A DNA stretch of 50,149 nt from NCBI GenBank assembly GCA_964599635.1, contig CAZRGM010000050.1, positions 1 to 50,149 on the forward strand, read 5' to 3'. The position numbers were made by a program, and so were the translations under genes. The notes under the pieces are model-generated. The model was not told where the DNA came from. It did not search any database and worked only from the letters and a program-made list of their open reading frames with translations. This document shows positions 43,521-50,149 of the stretch, piece after piece. The number at the start of each line of letters is the position of its first letter. Positions within the stretch are counted from its first letter, which is position 1. The stretch is from WJMT01 sp964599635. Its GTDB lineage: Bacteria; Acidobacteriota; Aminicenantia; Aminicenantales; Aminicenantaceae.

Positions 43521-43976
43521 TTATCCGTCTTTCCGGTCCCAAGAGTAAGGAATGTCATTTTTATGAGGATCCAGTCGGTGCTCATCCGGTTGCTCATAGT
43601 TGAACACCTCGGACGGTATATTTATGATGATGGCCTCGTTTTCGCTGATACACATCCAGCCGTGATAAACACCGGAAGGAATCCGGACCAGAAGAGGTTG
43701 ATGAACACCTAAATAAAACTGATCAACTTGACCTTTTGTCGGCGAAGATTCCCGGGAATCATATAACGCTAATTTGATCATCCCGCTGAGACAGGCCACA
43801 TAATCGGTCTGAATTTTATGCAGATGCCAGGCCTTAACCACGCCGGGATAGGTTGTGGTCATATAAACTTGCCCGAATTTTTGAAACACGGCATCATCCC
43901 GGCGTAATATTTCCATAAGCCGGCCCCGTTCATCCGGAATCACTTTTAATTTTTTTAATTCAACTCCGTCAATCAT
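43521..43976 (-). CDS. rfbC: dTDP-4-dehydrorhamnose 3,5-epimerase-family protein
   Basis: The 151-residue cupin-fold protein belongs to the RmlC-like family: AWHLHKIQTDYVACLSG has the conserved histidines H51 and H53, followed by VRIPSGVYHGW. It is shorter than classical RmlC (about 180 residues) and its catalytic region differs, so it could be an epimerase or a sugar 3,4-ketoisomerase-type relative. I chose the ATG at 43976, which has GGAGG about eight bases upstream; an in-frame TTG at 43988 overlaps that site. It sits between rfbA and rfbB. Confidence 0.87.
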   Translation of the reverse strand: MIDGVELKKLKVIPDERGRLMEILRRDDAVFQKFGQVYMTTTYPGVVKAWHLHKIQTDYVACLSGMIKLALYDSRESSPTKGQVDQFYLGVHQPLLVRIPSGVYHGWMCISENEAIIINIPSEVFNYEQPDEHRLDPHKNDIPYSWDRKDG

Positions 43977-44069
43977 GTCTTCCTCCAACCCTTTAGATCA
44001 CGAAGGGGGAATCGTCCCCATGGCAAGATTTTTTCTAATCGTTCAGATAAATCTCCTGCTGTGTTCAAG

Positions 44070-45134
44070 TTACTTAATGGTGATTTGGCTCTGGTCGCCT
44101 ACCATAAACCGGTATACCTCCGGCCTGGGCAGACACTTTTTGATAGAGACCTCACGACCGATCAAGCTTTCATCAATCCGGCTGGAAATCTCCCTGATTT
44201 CACTTCTCTCCATAACGATACTGTTTTCAATCTCAGTCTGAACAACCCGGCAGTTGTTCTGAATGGCGGTGAAAGGTCCGATATACGAATCCTCAATAAC
44301 CGTATCCATCCCGATTATAGCCGGACCGCGGACTATGGAGTTGACCAGTTTCGCGCCGTGTTCCAAAACCACCGCTCCGCTTAAACGTGAGCCGTGATCG
44401 ACCTCCCCTTCGATCCTTCCGGAAAGACTCTCCAGTATCAACCGGTTGGCTTCCAAAATATCTTCAATTTTTCCGGTATCCTTCCACCAGCCGGTTACCA
44501 AATGGGAATGAACACTGAGCCCTTTTTTAACCAGATATTGAATGGCATCGGTGATCTCCAGTTCATTCCTCCAGGACGGCTGGATGGCGTTGACCGCCTC
44601 GAAAATATGCGCATCAAACATATACACCCCCACCAAAGCCAGATCACTAGGAGGGATTTTTGGTTTTTCAACCAGATTGACCACTTTGCCGTTTTTAAGT
44701 TCAGCAACACCAAACATCTGGGGATTGTCCACTTTGGTCAAAAGAATCAAGGAATTCGGTTTGTTTCGCCGGAACTCTTCAACCAGAGAGCGGATGCCGC
44801 TTTTCAAGATATTATCACCCAAGTACATCACAAACGGATCGTCCCGTAAGAAATCCCGGGAAATCTTTACGGCATGCGCCAGTCCCAAGGGGGCTTCCTG
44901 ATCAATGTAACGGATCTTTATTTCCCAACGGGAACCGTCTCCTACGCTCCGCTTGATCTCTTCCCTGGTATCCCCTACCACAATGCCGATTTCATCAATT
45001 CCAGCTTCCTTAAGCGCCTCGATGCCGTAAAATAAGACCGGCTTATTGGCAACCGGGACCAGCTGCTTTGCTTGAGTATACGTCAAGGGCCGCAGCCGAG
45101 TCCCTTTTCCCCCGCTTAAAATGAGTCCTTTCAT
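44070..45134 (-). CDS. rfbA: Glucose-1-phosphate thymidylyltransferase, long form
   Basis: The 354-residue enzyme makes dTDP-glucose from glucose-1-phosphate and dTTP, the first step of dTDP-sugar synthesis. The nucleotide loop SGGKGTRLRPLT is at 7-18, and LGDNIL near residue 109 holds the metal-binding aspartate. The C-terminal 110 residues are a left-handed beta-helix type, as in the long RmlA form. It is first in the rfbA-rfbC-rfbB group. No rfbD is present, so the final sugar is open. The 93-base gap to rfbC has a small GGGG/CCCC hairpin. Confidence 0.93.
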   Translation of the reverse strand: MKGLILSGGKGTRLRPLTYTQAKQLVPVANKPVLFYGIEALKEAGIDEIGIVVGDTREEIKRSVGDGSRWEIKIRYIDQEAPLGLAHAVKISRDFLRDDPFVMYLGDNILKSGIRSLVEEFRRNKPNSLILLTKVDNPQMFGVAELKNGKVVNLVEKPKIPPSDLALVGVYMFDAHIFEAVNAIQPSWRNELEITDAIQYLVKKGLSVHSHLVTGWWKDTGKIEDILEANRLILESLSGRIEGEVDHGSRLSGAVVLEHGAKLVNSIVRGPAIIGMDTVIEDSYIGPFTAIQNNCRVVQTEIENSIVMERSEIREISSRIDESLIGREVSIKKCLPRPEVYRFMVGDQSQITIK

Positions 45135-45239
45135 GATCGCGTCAATTTAACCTGAATCGTATTCGCTTTTCAAATGAAATACAAGTTTTTTCCAATATTT
45201 CCGGCAAAAGCTTCATCGCTCATATCGTGATCTTTCATA

Positions 45240-47381
45240 TTAAAATTCGGCTCCTCCCAGGAAATCCGTGGTTTTACCAATGTTGCCCAGAGCGAGAGTG
45301 AATCCGAATTGAATTTCAGGCTTATCCCGAAAATAGAAAATTCGGAAATCCGTAACAAAATCCAGACACTGATAATGATAAATAAAAGATACAGCAGAAT
45401 ACAGCAGTTCCCTTGTCTGTATGTTTAAATCTATATCCCCCCGGGCCTCCAAAGATACCTCTGGAATTTTGATGCCCCCGGAAAATCCGATTTGATGGCG
45501 GGAAAAAAGACTGCCCGCACCATAAGGATTGACACTTTTATACCAGTTTATTCTCAAAAACCAATTATCCTGCGGATTTCCCAAAGATGCTCCCAGCCGC
45601 ATGCGGGAAAAAGTCTCGAAATAAGGATTGAATGATGTCGAAACATCTACACTATAGTGACGGCTCGGATAAAACCGCAAATATCCACTTATATCGGAAA
45701 ACTGCGGGATTTCTCCATTTACCCGGTATACTTGAAGAGGACCTTCTTCAGGAGCAAAATAATAGTTTTGATTGACACCCAGCGTAAATATTTCCCGGAC
45801 GGCATTATCTCCTTTTACTAATATCCTGTTAGTCAAACCGTAACTTAGATAATGATTGATATAAAAAAACCTGGTGGTTATGATTCGGGACGCGGCCGTC
45901 ACAGGGCTTTCATACCGGTATGTCAGGACAGGTTCAATCATGTGTTTCCAGCGCGGGGCGTTATCCTTATCATAAAACACTTTATAAAACACCGGGCCGA
46001 TCAGCTCTGTTTCATAAATAACATTTCGGGTCAGCAATGGCTCCGGAACGGTTTCTTTTTTATCCAGGGCATAACTCTGAAAATAAAAAGTGAAATTGGA
46101 TGATAAATTGCTGTTTATGGTCAGCCAGGGAAGAGCATTGAAAGGAAAATTTAATCTTGGACTGAGAGAAATACTTTGAGCCCTTGTTTGAGTCCCGTCT
46201 TGATAACTCTTGTCCCATCCATACTCCCACTGCTGAAAGTTCGAAGAAAAAGAAAAATACAGAGGGGAAAATAGTTTTATTTTTGAGGAAGTCAAGCTTA
46301 TTTCAGGAATGCTTTTCCGGATTACAGAACGGTTCAAGCTGGTAAAATATGTTTCAAATCTGGAAAACCGCATGTCAAAATTAAAGTAGGACCAGGACCG
46401 GGCCAGATAAACTTGAGACCGCCGGTTGGCCATCACCGCCCGGTAAAAATTATTATCAAATTCTCTGAGAAAATCAAAAGAGCTCTGATAATCTACATCC
46501 GCAACCAGACGGAATTCTTGGGGAAGAGGCTGCTGATGCTGGAAGCGAAAAATATAAGCATCGCTGGAATCATAAAATTGCGCTTCTTCTTCTTTGAAGC
46601 GGAAATAAAACAAATTCATTTCCCCGGCAATATTTTCAGGAAGGATATACCGGTACTGCAGTCCGCCTCCCACCCCCTTGTAGGAATAATAATCCACATT
46701 GAACGTGGCATCCATATTCGGTTGAATATCCCAATAAAAGCTCTCGGATAATTGGAGTCCTTTCCTTCCGTTATATCCCATCTTGGGGATAAGGAAACCG
46801 GTTGAACGCTGAGTATCTAAAGGATACCGCATGTAGGGAAGATAAAAAACAGGAATTTTTTTTATGTAAAAGACCGAATCCCACATCGCCACATAATCTT
46901 CTTTTTTGAAATCGGCCCGGTCAAATTTGAATCTCCAGCGGGGAACAGTTTGGGTGCAGGATGTGATCCAGGCATCTTTCAAATGGTAGAGGGCTTCATT
47001 CTCTCTTTCTACGGATTCGGCTTCATATGTGATCGAAGGCTGAACCAGACCATGGACCTTTTTGAGTTCACCCTGAGAAGAGTCCAGATTGATACGGACC
47101 TCTTCCATGCTGATCACTTCATTCGTCAGATGAATATGAACACTCCCCCGGGCAAACACATCTTTGGTTTCCGTATTCAACTCAATCCAATCGGCAAAAA
47201 GCTTGATCTCCCCGTAACGAATCTCTACATCTCCAGAGGCGGTGATCCGGTTGCCACTCCTCTCTTTAGTGTGGGCAATCACTTCCACCTGAGAAGAGGC
47301 TGATGTCTGCCGCCCTTCCGACATGCATGGAATCAACAGAAAACCCGGCAGGATTAATAGAAAACAACACCATTTAATCAT
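45240..47381 (-). CDS. lptD: LPS assembly protein LptD
   Basis: The 713-residue protein begins with a signal peptide (about residues 4-18). An LptA/OstA-like domain (about 30-145) contains GDVEIRYGEIKLFADWIELN and GSVHIHL stretches. A long outer membrane beta-barrel follows, with alternating aromatic strands and the FYLPYMRYPLD element. LptD inserts lipopolysaccharide into the outer leaflet, so this cell has an outer membrane with LPS. I prefer the ATG at 47381 (preceded by TTGGGG) over a GTG six codons earlier. It diverges from the ATP synthase genes and follows no other lpt gene here. Confidence 0.92.
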   Translation of the reverse strand: MIKWCCFLLILPGFLLIPCMSEGRQTSASSQVEVIAHTKERSGNRITASGDVEIRYGEIKLFADWIELNTETKDVFARGSVHIHLTNEVISMEEVRINLDSSQGELKKVHGLVQPSITYEAESVERENEALYHLKDAWITSCTQTVPRWRFKFDRADFKKEDYVAMWDSVFYIKKIPVFYLPYMRYPLDTQRSTGFLIPKMGYNGRKGLQLSESFYWDIQPNMDATFNVDYYSYKGVGGGLQYRYILPENIAGEMNLFYFRFKEEEAQFYDSSDAYIFRFQHQQPLPQEFRLVADVDYQSSFDFLREFDNNFYRAVMANRRSQVYLARSWSYFNFDMRFSRFETYFTSLNRSVIRKSIPEISLTSSKIKLFSPLYFSFSSNFQQWEYGWDKSYQDGTQTRAQSISLSPRLNFPFNALPWLTINSNLSSNFTFYFQSYALDKKETVPEPLLTRNVIYETELIGPVFYKVFYDKDNAPRWKHMIEPVLTYRYESPVTAASRIITTRFFYINHYLSYGLTNRILVKGDNAVREIFTLGVNQNYYFAPEEGPLQVYRVNGEIPQFSDISGYLRFYPSRHYSVDVSTSFNPYFETFSRMRLGASLGNPQDNWFLRINWYKSVNPYGAGSLFSRHQIGFSGGIKIPEVSLEARGDIDLNIQTRELLYSAVSFIYHYQCLDFVTDFRIFYFRDKPEIQFGFTLALGNIGKTTDFLGGAEF

Positions 47382-47587
47382 TTGCCCCAAATGTAACACA
47401 GGGCCTGTTATTTAATCAACTTAGCATCATCACCTTATTATCCGGTCTTAACCCAAAATTTTACCTGAAATCGATTTAGTTCGCTTGATTTTTGATTGTA
47501 CTCTATTGCCCCTGTATATATTATTCTTTACTGGATTTCTTAATCTATTCCATTGATAATAAAATCAAGCCGCCATTTGAAAACAGA

Positions 47588-47833
47588 ATGATGGTTGATC
47601 AAAATAAGAATAAAGACAAGGAATCTAATCTCAGAAAGATGCTGAGCATGAGCTCCATCGGGCTTGTCCTTCCTTCAGCGATCGCCATCGGGTTATTCAT
47701 TGGTTATACCTTGGATAAATGGCTGAATACTCACCCGTGGATGTTAATGGTTTTTTTAATTTTAGGAATCATTTCCGGATTTGTTTCTCTTTTTCGAGAA
47801 ATAAACCGGTTCAAAAACGAAAACGGAGACTGA
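47588..47833 (+). CDS. atpZ: AtpZ-type ATP synthase assembly protein
   Basis: The 81-residue protein has two membrane helices (about 20-40 and 46-64) and the GLVLPSAIAIGLFIGYTLDKWL stretch typical of AtpZ/AtpI-like proteins encoded ahead of F0 genes. AtpZ helps assemble the c ring or transport magnesium for it. The frame is open for 32 codons upstream of 47588, but that part lacks similarity and a ribosome binding site. It heads the F0 gene run and lies 59 bases before the next gene. Confidence 0.82.
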   Translation: MMVDQNKNKDKESNLRKMLSMSSIGLVLPSAIAIGLFIGYTLDKWLNTHPWMLMVFLILGIISGFVSLFREINRFKNENGD

Positions 47834-47892
47834 ACCCGCGACAGCCTTCAATCCTATACAAACAAGATAAAGTGATATAAAATAGGGCACTC

Positions 47893-48288
47893 ATGGAAAA
47901 AATATTGGCGCTTAACGAAAAAATTCTTCGCCGGATTCCGAAGGAAGTTGGAATTGTCACAATAATTTTAGCTGCAAGTGCCCTAGGGCTGTTCGATCTC
48001 ACAACATCCCTCTTAATCCTGGCGGGAGGAGGTGCGGCCGTTATTGGATTTCTATGGCTTTGTGCTTCGGTTGACCGCTTCCTCGATCAATCAAAACCGC
48101 GCGCTCTCAAAATCGCCGTATTTCTCTACGGGATCCGCCTTCTATTGATTATCGTGATTTTTTCCATTATAATACTTTTTTTTGCTGAAAAAATAATTGC
48201 TTTTGCCGCTGGTTTCTCGTCAATTGTGATTGTATTTCTATTTGAAGCCGGTGCCGCTTTAATACAGATGAAAAAATGGAAGCTTTAG
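47893..48288 (+). CDS. atpI: ATP synthase subunit I-like protein
   Basis: The 131-residue protein has four membrane helices and no other motif. Its place directly before atpB, and the pattern of helices with a Lys/Arg-rich break near residues 67-75, fit the ATP synthase subunit I family, which helps c-ring assembly. Its end overlaps the atpB start by 13 bp. Identification rests mainly on context. Confidence 0.75.
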   Translation: MEKILALNEKILRRIPKEVGIVTIILAASALGLFDLTTSLLILAGGGAAVIGFLWLCASVDRFLDQSKPRALKIAVFLYGIRLLLIIVIFSIIILFFAEKIIAFAAGFSSIVIVFLFEAGAALIQMKKWKL

Positions 48289-49019
48289 AACACAGTTTAT
48301 ATATTGTCGAGTTGTTCAATAAAATTTTCAGCCCTCCGCTAGCCGTTTTTCTCGGATGGTTTGGAATCAATGTCCAAAATCCGCAGCACCTAATTCCTGA
48401 TTATGTTGTGATGTGTATTCTGGTATCCCTTATCTTGATCTTATTTTTTGGACTTGCTTCCCGGAAACTTGAATTAATCCCGTCCAAGCTTCAGAGTTTT
48501 CTCGAAATGATTTATCAGATGTTTGAAAACCAGTTGAAAGATATCGTGGGCGATAAAGGGCCAAAATACACACCCATGATCGCCACCATCGGTATCTTCA
48601 TTTTCTTCAGCAACCTGATCGGCCTGGTCCCCGGGATGATGTCGCCTACCAGCAAACTCAATGTAACCGCCGCCTGTGCCCTGACGGTCTTTCTTTACTA
48701 TCACTGGCAGGGAATCAAAGCCCAGGGCTTCATGCACTATCTCAAACATTTCATGGGGCCTATTCCAGCCCTGGCTCCGCTGATGCTGCCGATAGAAATC
48801 ATCAGTCATTTTTCCCGGGTCGTATCCCTGTCCATTCGTTTATTTGGAAATATTTTTGCTGAAGAGCTGTTGATTTTAGTCATAGCATCCATCATTCCGT
48901 TTTTCCTGCCTCTGCCTTTTATGGCAGTGGCGATCTTCACCTCTTTAATCCAAGCATTTGTTTTTGTCTTGCTTTCTTGCATTTATCTCGCAGGAGCGGT
49001 TGAACAAGAGGAAGAATAA
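48276..49019 (+). CDS. atpB: ATP synthase F0 subunit a
   Basis: The 247-residue membrane protein is subunit a, the stator that carries ions to and from the c ring. The essential arginine is R188 in SLSIRLFGNIFAEELL. The SNLIGLVPG stretch near residue 110 and the C-terminal helices are typical. It overlaps the upstream atpI-like gene and is followed by atpE after 21 bases. Confidence 0.95.
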   Translation: MEALEHSLYIVELFNKIFSPPLAVFLGWFGINVQNPQHLIPDYVVMCILVSLILILFFGLASRKLELIPSKLQSFLEMIYQMFENQLKDIVGDKGPKYTPMIATIGIFIFFSNLIGLVPGMMSPTSKLNVTAACALTVFLYYHWQGIKAQGFMHYLKHFMGPIPALAPLMLPIEIISHFSRVVSLSIRLFGNIFAEELLILVIASIIPFFLPLPFMAVAIFTSLIQAFVFVLLSCIYLAGAVEQEEE

Positions 49020-49040
49020 AAAATGAAAAAGGAGAATATT

Positions 49041-49385
49041 ATGTCAAAATACCTAAAACCTGTTTTTGTGTTGTTCTTTTTGGTTGTTGTCATGAGCACA
49101 CCTCTTCTCGCTCAGGAAACCGATCTTCCCGATAATCGCACATCCTTGTTCAAATTGGCCTTGATTATCGGCGGAGCCATCATCATAATCGGCGCCGCTT
49201 CCGGTGCGTATTGCCAGGCAAAAGCCATTTCCAGCGCTTGTGAAGGCATTTCCCGGAATCCCGCCTCCGCTCCCACTATCCGTTTTCTTCTGATTTTCGG
49301 CCTGGTTCTTATTGAAACTCTCGTTATTTACGCTCTCTTGATTTCTATCATCATCCTGATGGTTCAGTGGGGTAATTTCTCATGA
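49041..49385 (+). CDS. atpE: ATP synthase F0 subunit c with signal-like N terminus
   Basis: The 114-residue protein has a cleavable-looking signal (to about residue 25, ending LLAQ) before the two c-subunit helices (about 38-66 and 78-106) joined by the RNPAS loop. The ion-binding carboxylate is E92. Q59 and T93 lie at the positions that bind sodium in Ilyobacter-type c subunits (33 residues separate Q and E there as here), so a sodium-binding ring is possible. I chose the ATG at 49041 because AAGGAG ends six bases upstream; an ATG at 49023 is also in frame. Confidence 0.92.
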   Translation: MSKYLKPVFVLFFLVVVMSTPLLAQETDLPDNRTSLFKLALIIGGAIIIIGAASGAYCQAKAISSACEGISRNPASAPTIRFLLIFGLVLIETLVIYALLISIIILMVQWGNFS

Positions 49386-49413
49386 AATCTGATTAGCTGA
49401 TTCCCAGGATTAT

Positions 49414-50149
49414 ATGGCTTATTCCATTTTCTATATCATCAAAACAACCTTTAAACGTTTTAATGAGGATAAATGCGGGAATTTCTCTATTATCATATCC
49501 TATTTCTCCTTGTTGTGCGCCATCCCTCTCGTTGCTCTTTTTGCGTTTATCACCACGAAAATCCTGGGAGATTCGGAAATCGCTTTCCGCAGTCTCAATG
49601 TTCTATCGGATGAATTTTTCGCCGAGCTGGATCCGCTGTTTTTCGAAAAAGTTCAATACGTTTCCAAAAATATAAGTAATCTCGGATGGTTTGGATTAGC
49701 CGGTTCCTTTATCGCCGCAAGTTTTCTTTTTTCCAACTTGATTTATGCCATCAATTTCATTTTCAAAGCCAATTACCAGAAGTCTTTTTTTTACAACCGT
49801 TTGATGGAATACATGATCATGTTTGTCATCGGAATCATCATGCTGATTTCTCTTTCCATGACCGTCATTTGGACCGCTCTTCACCGCGCCCTCAGAGAAA
49901 GCGAAATCATTGCTCAACATATCAATCCTAAAGTCGTTTCTCTGGCGGATAATTTCTTTCTGCAGTATCTGATTCCCTTTACCCTGACGTTCTTCGTTTT
50001 TTTCATATTATACAAATTCATTCCGGAAATAAACGTCTTCACCCGGGCAGCGGCCATCGCGGCTTTGGCCAGCACTTTGTTGTGGGAGACATTTAAGCGA
50101 TTATTCGCTTTTTATGTGGCGCATTTTTCCGCCATCGGGATTGTCCTTT
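49414..50149 (+). CDS. YihY/BrkB-family membrane protein (partial)
   Basis: The frame from the ATG at 49414 stays open to the end of the window (245 complete codons), so the gene is cut. It encodes a membrane protein with at least five helices. The start SIFYIIKTTFKRF followed by a helix, and the later region with NPKVVSLADNFFLQYLIPF and INVFTRAAAIAAL, fit the YihY/virulence factor BrkB family, which was once misnamed RNase BN. Function is unknown. AGGAT lies just before the ATG. It occupies the place where atpF would be expected after atpE. Confidence 0.8.
   Translation, partial: MAYSIFYIIKTTFKRFNEDKCGNFSIIISYFSLLCAIPLVALFAFITTKILGDSEIAFRSLNVLSDEFFAELDPLFFEKVQYVSKNISNLGWFGLAGSFIAASFLFSNLIYAINFIFKANYQKSFFYNRLMEYMIMFVIGIIMLISLSMTVIWTALHRALRESEIIAQHINPKVVSLADNFFLQYLIPFTLTFFVFFILYKFIPEINVFTRAAAIAALASTLLWETFKRLFAFYVAHFSAIGIVL

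Noticed and set aside
45852..47303. Several open frames opposite lptD.
   Set aside because: They lack ribosome binding sites and family features and are explained by codon bias of lptD.
1..50149. CRISPR arrays, insertion sequences, prophage and rRNA/tRNA genes.
   Set aside because: I looked for regularly spaced direct repeats, transposase or integrase motifs and RNA cloverleaf features and found none.

Overview
The window looks like chromosome from a diderm (Gram-negative-type) bacterium with A+T-rich DNA. LptD, several lipoprotein signals, a TonB-independent set of secreted proteins and a rod of F0 ATP synthase genes all point to a two-membrane cell. The mix (poly-gamma-glutamate genes pgsB/C plus a PgsW-like protein, TldD/TldE, a CHASE2 adenylate cyclase, FecR/DUF6600-like proteins, and an exported protein beginning with a SLAELAEKEK-type stretch) reminds me of Acidobacteriota/Aminicenantes-like lineages. 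That placement is inference; no rRNA or other phylogenetic marker is present. I see no tRNA, rRNA, CRISPR array, transposase or phage gene.

Layout. 0-4.4 kb: a small membrane protein, a DMT-like transporter, a MerR-B12/radical SAM pair on the minus strand and an unknown membrane protein. 4.4-10.1 kb (minus): pgsB-pgsC-pgsW-like followed by tldD-tldE. 10.3-18 kb: a Spy/CpxP-like chaperone facing a tight six-gene minus-strand operon: SH3 protein, M48 lipoprotein peptidase, CHASE2 adenylate cyclase, metallo-beta-lactamase-fold hydrolase, MscS channel fused to a cyclic-nucleotide-binding domain, and an RCK potassium channel. 18-25.6 kb: secreted proteins (unknown, C1 peptidase, NADase-type glycan-binding-domain-like protein), a lipoprotein GH2 beta-galactosidase and an orphan PqqD-like protein. 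25.6-31.2 kb (minus): M19 dipeptidase, transglutaminase, Nudix, DUF89 and class V aminotransferase, closely packed. 31.3-38.6 kb: GNAT-like, degenerate HD-GYP-like membrane protein, TrmJ-like methylase, dUTPase, zinc-ribbon protein, lipoprotein, FecR/DUF6600 protein and a conserved 65-residue protein. 39-42.3 kb (plus): ABC ATPase, permease, TPR/pseudopilin-like protein and prepilin peptidase. 42.5-45.1 kb (minus): rfbA-rfbC-rfbB. 45.2-47.4 kb: lptD. 47.6-50.1 kb (plus): atpZ-atpI-atpB-atpE followed by a YihY/BrkB gene that runs off the window.

The most interesting unit is the 10.8-17.9 kb operon. It appears to hold a complete cyclic-nucleotide circuit: a sensor cyclase that makes the second messenger, a hydrolase of a fold that includes cyclic nucleotide phosphodiesterases, a mechanosensitive-type channel whose C-terminal domain keeps the phosphate-binding cassette needed to read that messenger, and a potassium channel. 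This suggests cAMP-controlled ion or turgor homeostasis tied to an envelope stress sensor.

A second theme is a family of dispersed intergenic repeats (1-100, 4357, 7297, 18030, 21343-21592, 42327-42457). They share an outer-end motif close to AACCTGNNNTATTCA and a CGCCATTTTTTTATGAA segment, and several sit directly on or just after stop codons. The largest copies are composites with inverted ends. The copy at 42.3 kb coincides with a visible rise in G+C content that continues to the end of the window.
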